This document shows positions 1 to 10,321 of a stretch of 64,000 nucleotides of DNA, piece by piece. The DNA is from Virgifigura deserti (GTDB lineage: Bacteria > Pseudomonadota > Alphaproteobacteria > Dongiales > Dongiaceae), in the NCBI GenBank assembly GCA_003576685.1, contig QOZR01000007.1:124001-188000 (forward strand). Reading direction: 5' to 3'. How positions within the stretch are numbered: the first letter of the stretch is position 1; every line of letters begins with the position of its first letter. The position numbers and the translations under genes are program-made. Below the pieces are notes generated by a model. That model was given only the letters and a program-made list of their open reading frames with translations, did not search any database and had not been told where the DNA came from.

Positions 1-1371
1 CTCGAACGCGATGAGGAAGGCCGCTCCGACTTCGAGCACGACAGCGAGGGCGATGGAGCGCAGGCCGAATCGGCGAACGCCGATCTGACGGACAGCGCGG
101 ATTTCGCCACATCCGACGTCCTGGCGGCCTCCGCCGATCTCCCCCTCGACACGGACTACGATAATTTGTGGAGCGACGACTCGGCCGCGGTCGCACCGTC
201 CTCCTCCCTGAACGGCTGGGACTCCGGCGGTCGCGGCGGGTCCGCCGATGAAGGCAGCGGCCTGGAGCAGACGCTCGGTTCCGCCATCAACCTGCGCGAT
301 CATCTTCTGGCACAACTCGGCTTGAGCATCACCGATCCGACGGATCGGATGATCGGGCTTCAGTTGATCGACATGATCGACGAGGCCGGCTATCTCGGCG
401 GCGATCTCGAACAGGTGGCGGAGCTTCTGGGTTGCACCGTTGCACGGGTCGAGGCGACCCTCGCCAAGCTACAGGAGTTCGACCCGGCCGGCATTTTCGC
501 GCGGAGCCTGGCCGAGTGCCTTGCGCTGCAGTTGCGCGACCGCAACCGTCTCGATCCGGCGATGCAGGCCCTGCTCGACAATCTTCACCTGCTCGCCAGC
601 CGCGATCGGGAGGCGCTGATGCGGGTCTGCGGGATCGACGGCGAAGACCTCGTCGAGATGGTGGCAGAGATCAAGGCGCTGAACCCTAAGCCCGCGCTGG
701 CTTATGAAATGGTCGTGACGTCGCCGGTGACGCCCGATATCCTGATGCATCGCCAGTCGGCGGGCGAGTGGATCATAGAGCTGAACAGCGAAACGCTGCC
801 GCGCGTCCTGGTGAACAACGCCTATGTCGCGCGGATCAGCCGCGAGGCCAAGGGAAAGGCCGAGCGCGACTACATCACCGAGCGGCTGAACTCGGCAAAC
901 TGGCTGGTGAAGTCGCTGCACCAGCGCGCGACGACGATTCTGAAGGTGGCCACCGAGATCGTCCGGCAGCAGGAGGCCTTCTTCCTCCACGGCGTGCAGC
1001 ACCTCAAGCCGTTGATCCGGCGCGACATTGCCACCGCCATCGGAATGCATGAAAGCACTGTCAGCCGGGTGACGACGAACAAATATCTCGCCACGCCCCG
1101 CGGCGTCTACGAGCTGAAATATTTCTTTACCGCCTCGCTCGCCCACGCCAACGGCGGCGACGCCCATTCGGCGGAAGCGGTGCGCTCGCGGATCAAGCAT
1201 TTGATTGAGACCGAGACGGCGGACGCCATTCTATCGGACGACCGCCTCGTCGAACTGCTGCATGGCGACGGCATAACGATCGCCCGGCGGACCGTTGCTA
1301 AATATCGGGAATCCCTGCGCATCCCCTCCTCGGTCCAGCGCCGGCGCGACAAAACCTTGCGAATCGGTTGA
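1..1371 (+). CDS. rpoN: RNA polymerase sigma-54 factor RpoN (5' end outside window)
   Basis: Sigma factor for enhancer-dependent promoters, often nitrogen and carbon genes. The frame is open from base 1, so the N-terminal activator-interacting region lies upstream; 456 residues are visible. The first visible ~60 residues are acidic and low-complexity, as in the variable region II of RpoN. The core-binding domain follows, then the helix-turn-helix (HESTVSRVTTNKYLATPRG) and, near the C-terminus, the RpoN box ARRTVAKYRESL that reads the -24 element. The product ends RDKTLRIG. hpf and ptsN follow on the same strand, the usual rpoN neighbourhood. A TTG at 166 is an internal codon, not the true start. 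Confidence 0.97.
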   Translation, partial: LERDEEGRSDFEHDSEGDGAQAESANADLTDSADFATSDVLAASADLPLDTDYDNLWSDDSAAVAPSSSLNGWDSGGRGGSADEGSGLEQTLGSAINLRDHLLAQLGLSITDPTDRMIGLQLIDMIDEAGYLGGDLEQVAELLGCTVARVEATLAKLQEFDPAGIFARSLAECLALQLRDRNRLDPAMQALLDNLHLLASRDREALMRVCGIDGEDLVEMVAEIKALNPKPALAYEMVVTSPVTPDILMHRQSAGEWIIELNSETLPRVLVNNAYVARISREAKGKAERDYITERLNSANWLVKSLHQRATTILKVATEIVRQQEAFFLHGVQHLKPLIRRDIATAIGMHESTVSRVTTNKYLATPRGVYELKYFFTASLAHANGGDAHSAEAVRSRIKHLIETETADAILSDDRLVELLHGDGITIARRTVAKYRESLRIPSSVQRRRDKTLRIG

Positions 1372-1417
1372 GGTGTCTTACATTTTTCACATGCGAGTCG
1401 GCCCTCGGATCCGACCG

Positions 1418-1446
1418 TTGACTTCAGAAGCGCCCATGCTTATGGT
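1418..1446 (+). promoter_or_regulatory. Candidate sigma-70-type promoter for hpf
   Basis: TTGACT at 1418-1423 and TATGGT at 1441-1446 are separated by 17 bases. This is the only well-spaced hexamer pair I see in the 146-base gap between rpoN and hpf. It would give hpf-ptsN its own transcript apart from rpoN. The call rests on sequence match only. Confidence 0.45.
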
Positions 1447-1517
1447 CCCCGCCGCCATGCTAGCGGCCAAAGGGCTTTCGAAGATAATGCGGCCATTCAG
1501 CCTGGAAATCGAAGCCT

Positions 1518-2168
1518 ATGCAACTGACCGTCAAAGGTAAACAGATCGACGTCGGCGAGGCGTTGCGCGCCCATGTCGCTGAAACTTTGGATCTGGTCTT
1601 CGGGAAATACTTTGGCGATCCGATCGAGGCCAATGTCATCTTGTCGCGGGAAGCATATCTTTATCGCGCTCAAATCTCCGTTCATCCTGGGCGCGGCATT
1701 CTGCTGCAAAGCCAGGCACAGGCGAGCGCGCCCTATGCGGCCTTCGACACGGCGGCCGATCATATCGCCAAGCGCCTGCGCCGGTATAAGCGGCGGCTTC
1801 GCGATCATCACCGCGCGGAAACCGGGGCGGAGCAGGCGCGTCAGTATATTCTGGCGCCGGAGCTCGACGACGCGGTCGAGCGAGAGGGCGGACAGGATGC
1901 CCGGCCGGTCATCGTCGCCGAGATGGCAACGGATATCCCGCTCCTGTCCGTCGGCGAGGCCGTGATGCGGTTGGACCTCGCCGATAGCGGCGCGATAATG
2001 TTTCGCAACCGGGCCCATGGAGGCCTGAACATGGTGTACCGTCGATCCGACGGGCATGTCGGTTGGGTGGATCCAGAGGGGAATTCTCAGGAAAGTTCCG
2101 AGGGAATTTCCGGTGGAGTTCCCGCGAGAATCCTGGAGGGGATTCCGCAGGGCAATCCGAGCGCCTGA
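1518..2168 (+). CDS. hpf: Ribosome hibernation promoting factor, long form
   Basis: Binds the 30S subunit and promotes inactive 100S ribosome dimers in stationary phase or starvation. The 216-residue protein has the N-terminal S30AE/YfiA fold (MQLTVKGKQIDVGEALRAHV, residues 1-~105), a linker, and the C-terminal dimerisation domain of long HPFs (LSVGEAVMRLDLADSG ... MVYRRSDGHVGWVDP, ~140-190). It lies between rpoN and ptsN, the standard proteobacterial order. Odd point: the last ~28 residues, after VDPEG, are a Gly/Ser/Ile/Pro-rich tail coded by degenerate GGAATTCC-like repeats and are not part of the normal domain. A candidate promoter lies ~70 bases upstream. Confidence 0.95.
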   Translation: MQLTVKGKQIDVGEALRAHVAETLDLVFGKYFGDPIEANVILSREAYLYRAQISVHPGRGILLQSQAQASAPYAAFDTAADHIAKRLRRYKRRLRDHHRAETGAEQARQYILAPELDDAVEREGGQDARPVIVAEMATDIPLLSVGEAVMRLDLADSGAIMFRNRAHGGLNMVYRRSDGHVGWVDPEGNSQESSEGISGGVPARILEGIPQGNPSA

Positions 2169-2197
2169 GCGCACCGACTTCCAACGCGAGGAAATTC

Positions 2198-2662
2198 ATG
2201 GATATCGAAAAGCTGATTACGCCAGCGAGCATCGTTGCCAACTTGCGGGCGAGCAGCAAGAAGCAGGCATTGCAGGAACTTGCCAAGCGCGCCGCGGAAA
2301 TGACCGGACTGCATGAGCGAACGGTCTTCGACGTGCTACTTGAGCGCGAGCGGCTCGGCACGACAGGCGTCGGCAATGGCATCGCGATTCCGCACGGCAA
2401 GCTGGCGGGACTCGATCGCCTCTACGGGTTGTTTGCGCGCCTGGAGACGCCGATCGATTTCGACGCGATCGACGAGCAGCCCGTCGACCTTATCTTTCTT
2501 CTATTGGCGCCGGAAACGGCGGGAGCGGATCATCTGAAGGCTCTCGCGCGCGTTTCGCGGCTCCTGCGCGATCGGACGATATGTGAAAAGCTGCGCGGCG
2601 CCGATCGCGCCGACGCCCTATATGCGGTGCTCACCCAGCCATCGGCAAGCCACGCGGCATAG
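2198..2662 (+). CDS. ptsN: PTS IIA-like nitrogen regulatory protein PtsN (EIIA-Ntr)
   Basis: Phosphoacceptor of the regulatory nitrogen PTS; links PEP and nitrogen status to potassium transport, stress and other targets, with no sugar transport. The protein has 154 residues with a PTS_EIIA_2 fold; the phosphorylated His is His66 in GNGIAIPHGKL. The ATG at 2198 follows GCGAGGA with 7 bases between. The frame is open further upstream to 2063, but that part overlaps hpf and has no family match. Its PEP-dependent partners in this window are the HPr and PtsI at 40-42 kb. Confidence 0.95.
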   Translation: MDIEKLITPASIVANLRASSKKQALQELAKRAAEMTGLHERTVFDVLLERERLGTTGVGNGIAIPHGKLAGLDRLYGLFARLETPIDFDAIDEQPVDLIFLLLAPETAGADHLKALARVSRLLRDRTICEKLRGADRADALYAVLTQPSASHAA

Positions 2663-2711
2663 GGCGCCCCGGGAGTATCTTGGGGGCGTTCTGGGGGGAC
2701 CGCGCCCCTCA

Positions 2712-2927
2712 TCAGTGAATGCTCATCGGTTCCAGATCGTTCTGGCGGATCGTCGCGAAGGCAAGATCGCGGCTTTTGACCAGCGCCATTTCCGTGCCGT
2801 CGGCCGCGTGAATGGCATAGGCCGCCCGTCCATCGACCAGAACCGGCTTCACATAAGCGATCCCTTGCAAGCCGAAGAGAGCCAAGTCGGCGGGCGTCAT
2901 TTGTCTGATTTTCTCTAGCTGAGTCAC
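2712..2927 (-). CDS. DUF1150 family small protein
   Basis: A 71-residue protein of the alphaproteobacterial DUF1150 family (MTQLEKIRQMTPADLALFGL, then YVKPV and AYAIHAADGTEMALV). Function unknown. It sits directly downstream of hsp20 in the same direction, an arrangement I recall as common for this family and suggestive of a stress-linked role. The GTG start at 2927 is chosen because AAGGAGTG precedes it at ideal spacing. It converges on ptsN with a 49-base gap. Confidence 0.85.
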   Translation of the reverse strand: MTQLEKIRQMTPADLALFGLQGIAYVKPVLVDGRAAYAIHAADGTEMALVKSRDLAFATIRQNDLEPMSIH

Positions 2928-3020
2928 GGGATTTCACTCCTTCCAAGGGTTGTTTTGGCCGGCAGGACTCGCGCCAGTTGAACGTTAGGGGCGAGCCTTG
3001 GCGGCGGGTCAAGGAATTGG

Positions 3021-3521
3021 TCAGCGCCGCTTCCCAAGGCCCTCCGCCGCATCGGCTTCGGCGTCCTCGCGCGTCCCGGCCGATTTGAGCTGCAACGCGG
3101 CGTTGCGTCCCGTGCCGCTGCCGATCTCGATCGTCCGGACCTTGGTTTCGACCGTCGGCCGGATCAGATCGATGCACAGCAGCCCGTTGTCGAGCGTCGC
3201 ACCGGCGACTTCGATGCCCTCGGCAAGGACGAAACTGCGCTGGAACTGCCGGGCGGCGATTCCGCGGTGAAGATAGACCCGCGCCTGGTCTTCCTCCTGT
3301 CGGCCGCGGATGACCAGCTGGCGGTCCTCGGTCTGGACCTCCAGGGTCTCTCGCGAGAAGCCGGCAACCGCCAGGGTGATGCGCAAGCCGTTCCCGCCAA
3401 CCTGTTCGATATTGTAGGGCGGGTAGCCTTCGGCCGAATTCTTGGAAATCCTGTCGAGCGTGCGCTCGAACTGGTCAAAGCCCAGCAGAAGCGGGCTGTT
3501 GAAGAGTGAAAGGCGTGTCAC
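3021..3521 (-). CDS. Hsp20/IbpA-type small heat-shock protein
   Basis: ATP-independent holdase that keeps unfolding proteins soluble. The 166-residue product has an N-terminal arm typical of class A rhizobial IbpA-like proteins (LFNSPLLLGFDQFERTLDRI) and an alpha-crystallin domain from about residue 40 to 135 (YPPYNIEQVGGNGLRITLAVAGF, GRQEED, YLHRGIAARQFQRSF). The C-terminal tail is charged and lacks an obvious IxI motif. GTG start at 3521, preceded by GGAGGAGG. A sigma-32-like promoter and a short structured 5' leader lie upstream, consistent with heat induction. DUF1150 follows 93 bases downstream. Confidence 0.95.
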   Translation of the reverse strand: MTRLSLFNSPLLLGFDQFERTLDRISKNSAEGYPPYNIEQVGGNGLRITLAVAGFSRETLEVQTEDRQLVIRGRQEEDQARVYLHRGIAARQFQRSFVLAEGIEVAGATLDNGLLCIDLIRPTVETKVRTIEIGSGTGRNAALQLKSAGTREDAEADAAEGLGKRR

Positions 3522-3590
3522 GTCCAGGCTCCTCCTCCTGCATGAGCGAGCAGCTCGATCGTCCGGGGTCCGTCACGCGGCACCCGATAC

Positions 3591-3610
3591 ACCGGCCCGA
3601 AGGCACCGGT
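3591..3610 (-). promoter_or_regulatory. Stem-loop in the hsp20 5' leader (possible RNA thermometer part)
   Basis: On the minus strand ACCGG and CCGGT pair, with an inner CC/GG pair closing a UUCG loop. The stem starts at about the predicted transcript start, ~70 bases before the GTG of hsp20. Short leaders with successive hairpins are known as ROSE elements in alphaproteobacterial hsp20 genes. I could not establish the diagnostic final hairpin over the Shine-Dalgarno sequence, so a thermometer is only a possibility. Confidence 0.3.
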
Positions 3611-3615
3611 ACAAG

Positions 3616-3647
3616 ATAAAGTAGGAAAACCGCCTTCGCCCTTCAAG
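3616..3647 (-). promoter_or_regulatory. Candidate sigma-32 (RpoH) promoter for hsp20
   Basis: Read on the minus strand, CTTGAAG (3647-3641) is followed after 14 bases by TCCTACTTTA (3626-3617). This is close to the RpoH pattern CTTGAAA-N(13-17)-CCCCATnTA. Transcription would start near 3609, giving a ~90-base leader to the GTG of hsp20. Confidence 0.5.
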
Positions 3648-3938
3648 AGATTGCCTGACGGCGTGTTCGCCCCCCCCCGCACAGGCTGAAAAGGATGAGA
3701 GTCCCCGGGGGGCGCTGCCGACGCTTTCGCCCTTCCGCTCGGAGGTGCAACCCCCTATATTAGAAGGATCGATCGCTGAGGCTGTCACTCCTCGAGCGAG
3801 GTTTTGGCAGCAAAGCGCCGCGGCCCTTGGCCGAGCGGCGCGCGACGGTCCAGCGCCTCCCTGCTTTCAGCATCGTTCCCTCGGCCCGGCAGCCTTCCGG
3901 CTGGCCGGCGTATCCTGTCGCATATTTGAGGTTTTGCT

Positions 3939-5264
3939 TTGTCCTTTTCCGACCTTTCGCTCCATCCGCTCATCCTCAAGGCGCTCGACGCTGCCGGATA
4001 TGCCGCGCCGACACCGGTGCAGGCGCAGGCCATTCCGCCGGCACTCACCGGACGTGACCTCCTCGCCACGGCAGAGACCGGCACCGGCAAGACCGCGGCT
4101 TTCGTTCTGCCGGCGCTGCAGCGCATCGCAGCGGCGCCGAAGCAGCGGCAGCGCGGCCCGCGCGTCCTCATCCTGACGCCGACGCGCGAGTTGGCCAGCC
4201 AAGTGACCAAGGCGGCACGGGCCTATGGCAAGTTCCTCCGCCTCAACACGATCGAGATCGTCGGCGGCATGCCCTACCGGCAGCAGCTCCAGCTCATGGC
4301 GAAGCCGCTCGACATCGTCGTCGCCACCCCGGGCCGGCTGATCGATCATCTGGAGCGGCGGCGCATCGATCTCTCGGAAGTCGAGTTCCTCGTCCTCGAC
4401 GAGGCTGATCGGATGCTCGATATGGGCTTCGTCGAGGCGGTCGAGAAGATCGCCTCTGCATGCCCCGCTACCCGCCAGACGCTGCTGTTCACCGCGACAC
4501 TCGACCGGCGGGTCGCGAAGGTCGCGGCGACACTGCTGCGGACGCCTCAGCGCATCGCGATTGCCCGGGCGACAAGCGCGCCGGACATCGAGCAGCGCAT
4601 GCACCAAGTCGACGACCTCGCGCATAAGCATCGGCTGCTGCATCACTGGGCGGCCAGCGGCGAGCTGACCAAGGGAATCGTGTTCGCGGCGACGAAGCGG
4701 GATGTCGACGCGCTGGCGCGCGAGTTGGCGGCCGCGGGCCACGCCGCGGCACCCCTGCATGGTGATATGGACCAGCGGGCGCGCAGCCGCACGCTCGACC
4801 GGCTGCGCTCGGGCGCGGTGCGCCTGCTCGTCGCGACGGACGTCGCGGCGCGCGGCATCGACGTGCGCGATATCACGCATGTCATCAATTTCGACCTGCC
4901 GCGCAATGCCGAGGACTATGTCCACCGCATCGGCCGCACGGGTCGAGCGGGGGCGAGCGGCGTCGCGATCTCGTTTGCCGCGGGCGCCGACCGTGGCCTG
5001 CTCGCGCTCATCGAACGCTTTACCGGGACGCCTCTTTCGGTCCATATCGTGCCCGGCCTCGAGCCGGCGAAGCCCTTCGCGCGCGGCACCGACGCGACGC
5101 GGAAAAGGCCGTTCCGGCACGGCGGCCAGCGCACCGGCAAGCCTTCCGCCGGCAAATTTTTCAATGGAAAATCTTCCACTGGCAAGCCGTTCGCCGGCAA
5201 GCGCAAGGCCGCCGGCCCGCGCCCGACCAGAGTCCGCCGCATGCAGGACGGGGCACGCCAATAG
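3939..5264 (+). CDS. DEAD-box ATP-dependent RNA helicase, RhlE-like
   Basis: Unwinds or remodels RNA using ATP; RhlE-type enzymes act in ribosome assembly, mRNA decay and cold adaptation. All helicase motifs are visible in 441 residues: Q motif (F-SDL ... PTPVQAQAIP), I AETGTGKT, Ia PTRELASQ, Ib TPGRLIDHL, II DEAD, III as TAT instead of SAT, V ATDVAARGID and VI HRIGRTGRAG. The C-terminal ~70 residues form a basic tail with repeated G-K-P/F-(S/A)-G-K units, probably RNA-binding. The start is TTG, supported by GAGG 7 bases upstream. RhlE versus another DEAD subgroup is not certain. Confidence 0.95.
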   Translation: MSFSDLSLHPLILKALDAAGYAAPTPVQAQAIPPALTGRDLLATAETGTGKTAAFVLPALQRIAAAPKQRQRGPRVLILTPTRELASQVTKAARAYGKFLRLNTIEIVGGMPYRQQLQLMAKPLDIVVATPGRLIDHLERRRIDLSEVEFLVLDEADRMLDMGFVEAVEKIASACPATRQTLLFTATLDRRVAKVAATLLRTPQRIAIARATSAPDIEQRMHQVDDLAHKHRLLHHWAASGELTKGIVFAATKRDVDALARELAAAGHAAAPLHGDMDQRARSRTLDRLRSGAVRLLVATDVAARGIDVRDITHVINFDLPRNAEDYVHRIGRTGRAGASGVAISFAAGADRGLLALIERFTGTPLSVHIVPGLEPAKPFARGTDATRKRPFRHGGQRTGKPSAGKFFNGKSSTGKPFAGKRKAAGPRPTRVRRMQDGARQ

Positions 5265-5282
5265 CCGGCCCTTATCGGCAAT

Positions 5283-5316
5283 GAAAAAGGGCCCAGCCAT
5301 CTCTGGCCGGGCCCTT
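5283..5316 (-). terminator. Rho-independent terminator of tRNA-Ala
   Basis: AAGGGCCC pairs with GGGCCCTT and an inner GCCA/TGGC pair encloses a short loop; on the minus strand a TTTTT run follows directly. It lies 7 bases past the tRNA 3' end. It may also slow plus-strand transcripts of the helicase, though no T run follows on that side. Confidence 0.8.
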
Positions 5317-5323
5317 GTCGATT

Positions 5324-5399
<76 letters not shown>

Positions 5400-5490
5400 G
5401 AATTCCTGAAGAAAGGAGGGGCGCCTGGGGGGCGCCGCGGCTCCGGCAGTGAACCTATGAATCCAGCGCGTCGGATTCAAGGGAAAAGTA

Positions 5491-5508
5491 GCGCCGGAAA
5501 ACCGGCGC
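5491..5508 (-). terminator. Hairpin downstream of the TIGR02300 gene
   Basis: GCGCCGG-AAAA-CCGGCGC is a perfect 7-bp stem. On the minus strand it is followed by TACTTTTCCC, so it may end the TIGR02300 transcript before tRNA-Ala. The T run is imperfect. Confidence 0.35.
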
Positions 5509-5517
5509 CCGAGAATA

Positions 5518-5552
5518 ACGCCCGAAGATTAACGCCCGAAGATTAACGCCCG
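5518..5552. repeat. Short tandem repeat, 14-bp unit
   Basis: ACGCCCGAAGATTA occurs at 5518-5531 and 5532-5545, followed by a partial third copy (ACGCCCG). A diverged copy (GCGCCCGAGAATA) precedes it. It lies just past the stop of the TIGR02300 gene. Confidence 0.8.
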
Positions 5553-5579
5553 CTGGGGACCCCGGCTCAGGGCGCCGGC

Positions 5580-5948
5580 TTACCGCTCCTCTTCCTCGTC
5601 GACATTTTCGATCACCTCGGCCATGTCGTCGTCGTCTTCGCCAAGCTCGGAGGCGTCCTCGATCAGGTCTTCGTCCTCCTCGCTCTCCTCATCGAGGACG
5701 AGATCCTCGTCACCAGCCTCGACCTCCTCGGCATCGGGAACGGGAACAGCCTTCTTGCTGACCACCGGCTTCACCGCCGCCGGCGCCTTTTCGGCCACGA
5801 CGCTCCGGCCGCGGCGTGTCTTCAGGATCGCCTCCGGATCATGGACGGCGGAGCATTTCGGGCAGATGATCGGATCGCGCTGCAGATCGTAGAAACGCGC
5901 GCCGCAGCTTTGACAGATACGCTTTGTACCCCAACTCGGTTTCACCAC
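5580..5948 (-). CDS. TIGR02300 / FYDLN acid-tail family protein
   Basis: Small conserved alphaproteobacterial protein of unknown function. The 122-residue product starts VVKPSWGTKRICQSCGARFY; CQSC and CPKC form a likely zinc ribbon, with the FYDL signature after the first pair. The C-terminal half is strongly acidic (runs of Glu and Asp), interrupted by a Lys/Pro/Ala linker. The GTG at 5948 is chosen because GAGGAGGA precedes it by 7 bases; a second GTG follows at once. The frame is open upstream to 6098, but that part has no family match. Confidence 0.85.
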   Translation of the reverse strand: MVKPSWGTKRICQSCGARFYDLQRDPIICPKCSAVHDPEAILKTRRGRSVVAEKAPAAVKPVVSKKAVPVPDAEEVEAGDEDLVLDEESEEDEDLIEDASELGEDDDDMAEVIENVDEEEER

Positions 5949-6287
5949 TCTAACTTCCTCCTCTGCGGCGGGTGGCGCCAGTTGCGCCGCCAATTGCCAC
6001 GCCCGCCCCGCCCTGTCAAAAGATTCGTGCGTTGCCGGCAATTCTGAACTTGCCGGCATCTCGTCAATACGCCCATGGACGTCAAGCCCCAACCTCAAGC
6101 CCCAACCTCAAGCCCCTGGGCGTCGGCAATCGCCTTGTGCTAGACACCCCTGCGAGAGAGACACCGGCGCGCGGCCGGAACGGCGCCGGCGACGCGTCCC
6201 AAGACAGCGCGCCGGACAGCTGGTCGACGCGAGCGAAGGGTAGCCGCTCGTTCGCACCGGACCCAGAGTGATCAGGAGGGCACATCC
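5949..6287. other. 339-base divergent intergenic region (TIGR02300 gene / aroA)
   Basis: No gene is supported. It holds the Shine-Dalgarno sequences of both genes and a small tandem repeat: TCAAGCCCCAACC at 6082-6094 and 6095-6107, then a partial third copy. I see no clear promoter pair. Confidence 0.6.
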
Positions 6288-7652
6288 TTGCAACCGCTTC
6301 GTTCCGAGCCCGTCGACGCCTTGGCAGGCGAGGCGCGCGTGCCGGGCGACAAGTCCATTTCGCACCGCGCCCTGATGATCGGCGCGCTGGCCGTCGGAGA
6401 AACCGAAATCAGCGGCCTGCTGGAGGGCGAGGACATCCTGCGCACGGCCGCCGCGATGCGCGCCCTCGGCGCCACGGTGGTGCGCGACGGCGACGGGACC
6501 TGGCGCGTCCAAGGGCGGGGCGTCGGCGGCTTGAGCGAACCGGAGGACATGCTAGACCTCGGCAATGCCGGCACGGGCGCGCGCCTGCTCATGGGCCTGC
6601 TCGCCACCCATCCGGGCACTGCGTTCCTGACCGGCGACGCGTCCCTGCGCGCCCGTCCGATGGGGCGGGTGGCGGCGCCGCTCGAGCAGATGGGGGCGCG
6701 GATCGTCGCCCGATCGGGCGGCCGGCTGCCGCTCGCCATCATCGGCACGGAGGACCCGCTGCCGATCGCCTATCGGCTGCCCGTGCCCTCCGCCCAGGTC
6801 AAGTCGGCGGTGCTGCTTGCCGGCCTGAACACCCCGGGCCGGACCACCGTGATCGAGCCTGAGCCGACCCGCGACCATACCGAGCTTATGCTGCGGCATT
6901 TCGGCGCCACGATCGATGTCGAGACCACGGAGCAAGGCCGCACCGTAAGCCTCGTCGGCCAGCCCGAGATCACCGGCCGCAAGATCCGCGTCCCGGCGGA
7001 CCCGTCCTCCGCGGCGTTCCTGCTGGTCGCGGCGCTGCTGCTGCCGGGATCGGATATCACGCTCAGCGGCGTCGGCATGAATCCGCACCGGATCGGCCTG
7101 ATCGAGACCCTGCGGCAGATGGGCGCCGATATTACCTCCACCGCCGCGCGCGAAGAAGCCGGCGAGCCGGTCGCCGACCTGCAGGTTCGGGCGAGCCAGC
7201 TGTCCGGCATCGAGGTTCCGGCGTCACGGGCGCCGTCTATGATCGACGAATATCCCATTCTGGCGGTCGCTGCCGCCTTCGCCAAAGGGGCGACGGTGAT
7301 GCAGGGGCTGGCGGAACTCCGGGTCAAGGAGAGCGACCGGCTGGCGGCGATCGCGCGCGGGCTCGCGGCCTGCGGCGTCGAAGTCACGGTCGGCGCCGAC
7401 AGCCTGACGGTGACCGGCGACGGCAACCGGCCGCGCGGCGGCGCCCTTGATGGCCAGGCCATCGCGACGGGATACGATCATCGCATCGCGATGGCATTCC
7501 TGATCCTGGGCTTGGCCGCGCGGGAGCCCGTCGAGATCGACGACGGCACGGCGATCGGCACAAGCTTCCCCGGATTCATCGAGCTGATGAACGGGCTCGG
7601 CGGACGGATCCGGCCTGTAGGGGTGGGTTTCAAACCGACGCAGGACCGATAA
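6288..7652 (+). CDS. aroA: 3-phosphoshikimate 1-carboxyvinyltransferase (EPSP synthase)
   Basis: Sixth step of the shikimate pathway: joins PEP to shikimate-3-phosphate. The 454-residue protein has [13 protein letters not shown] (Lys22), [27 protein letters not shown] and [13 protein letters not shown] and SAQVK are class II-like features, but the NxTR motif reads NPHR and the glyphosate-linked position has Gly95 (NAGT), not Ala. TTG start at 6288 with AGGAGGG 7 bases upstream. The stop overlaps the cmk start (TAATG). The last ~10 residues ([11 protein letters not shown]) are coded by part of a dispersed repeat. Confidence 0.97.
   Translation: MQPLRSEPVDALAGEARVPGDKSISHRALMIGALAVGETEISGLLEGEDILRTAAAMRALGATVVRDGDGTWRVQGRGVGGLSEPEDMLDLGNAGTGARLLMGLLATHPGTAFLTGDASLRARPMGRVAAPLEQMGARIVARSGGRLPLAIIGTEDPLPIAYRLPVPSAQVKSAVLLAGLNTPGRTTVIEPEPTRDHTELMLRHFGATIDVETTEQGRTVSLVGQPEITGRKIRVPADPSSAAFLLVAALLLPGSDITLSGVGMNPHRIGLIETLRQMGADITSTAAREEAGEPVADLQVRASQLSGIEVPASRAPSMIDEYPILAVAAAFAKGATVMQGLAELRVKESDRLAAIARGLAACGVEVTVGADSLTVTGDGNRPRGGALDGQAIATGYDHRIAMAFLILGLAAREPVEIDDGTAIGTSFPGFIELMNGLGGRIRPVGVGFKPTQDR
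7617..7636 (+). repeat. Partial copy of a dispersed GGGGYGGGTTTCAAACC repeat inside the aroA 3' end
   Basis: 18 of 20 bases match the left arm and loop of the hairpin at 10322-10341 after rpsA. Here the right arm is missing. In the aroA frame it codes VGVGFKPT, just before the stop. Confidence 0.7.
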
Positions 7653-8341
7653 TGTCCGTTTCGACGCGCCCCTCCCCCTTCGTCATCGCGGTCGACGGCC
7701 CCTCGGCCGCCGGCAAGGGGACGCTCGCCCGCCGGGTCGCCGCGCATTTCAATCTCGCCTATCTGGACACCGGCCTGCTTTACCGCGCCGTCGCCGCCCG
7801 GCTGCTGCGGGCCGGCATCGACCGTCCGGACGAAGCCGCCGCCATCGCCGCCGCCCGGGCCGTATCGGCCGGCGATCTGGACCTGCCGGAACTGCGCGAG
7901 GAAGCGGTATCCCAGATGGCGTCGAAAGTGGCTGCGATCAGCGGCGTTCGTGCCGCCCTGCTGGACCTGCAGCGGACGTTCGCCGCAGCCCCCCCGGCCG
8001 GACCGTCGGGACCGGTCGCCGGCGCGGTGCTCGACGGGCGGGATATCGGCACCGTCGTCTGGCCGCAAGCCCAGGTGAAGCTGTTCATCCATGCCGACCT
8101 GGAACAGCGCGCCCGGCGCCGGCATAAGGAGTTGATAGAGCGGGGTGGCGAGAGTATATATGCTCGCGTTCTGCAGGACATGAGGGAACGTGACGCACGC
8201 GACAGCGGTCGCTCGGTCGCGCCCCTGACGCCGGCGCCGGATGCCCTGGTCATCGACACCTCGGCGCTCGACGCCGACGCCGCATTCGCCATCGCCGTCG
8301 CCCATATCGGCTCACGCTGCCAAGACTCGGCAGAGCCCTGA
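7652..8341 (+). CDS. cmk: Cytidylate kinase
   Basis: Phosphorylates CMP and dCMP with ATP, feeding CTP and dCTP pools. The 229-residue protein carries the P-loop GPSAAGKGT (residues 16-24), YLDTGLLYRAVA, and DGRDIGTVVWP, the conserved nucleoside-binding segment. RARRRHKEL resembles the lid region. It is translationally coupled to aroA (TAATG) and followed by rpsA, the common aroA-cmk-rpsA order. Confidence 0.96.
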   Translation: MSVSTRPSPFVIAVDGPSAAGKGTLARRVAAHFNLAYLDTGLLYRAVAARLLRAGIDRPDEAAAIAAARAVSAGDLDLPELREEAVSQMASKVAAISGVRAALLDLQRTFAAAPPAGPSGPVAGAVLDGRDIGTVVWPQAQVKLFIHADLEQRARRRHKELIERGGESIYARVLQDMRERDARDSGRSVAPLTPAPDALVIDTSALDADAAFAIAVAHIGSRCQDSAEP

Positions 8342-8543
8342 GAGACGAGGGTTCAGGCGGCAAAGGATCGGACCAGAGTCCGATGCCGGTCTCGGGCGCT
8401 GTCCCGAATGACGGCCGGCGTCGAACGTCTTCGCCGCCGTCCCCTTCATCCCCGCAGACCACCTAATGGCGCGGCAATTCGCGCAATAGACCGCCGGAGA
8501 CAACCGGCCGGCCGGAATAATTTGGAAAGGACAGACTCTAACA

Positions 8544-10292
<1,749 letters not shown>

Positions 10293-10321
10293 GCGGAGAG
10301 TCCGAACAGGGCTCGGCGACT

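Larger units (their letters stand above)
3522..3938. other. 417-base divergent intergenic region (hsp20 / DEAD-box helicase)
   Basis: No gene is supported here. The left half holds the hsp20 leader and promoter. Around 3740-3770 the plus strand reads CCCCCTATATTAG, resembling a heat-shock -10 element pointing at the helicase, but I see no matching -35. A run of nine C lies near 3671-3680. Confidence 0.6.

Noticed and set aside
5518..6116. Short tandem repeats as a possible CRISPR array
   Set aside because: Units are 13-14 bases with no unique spacers, and no cas genes are near.
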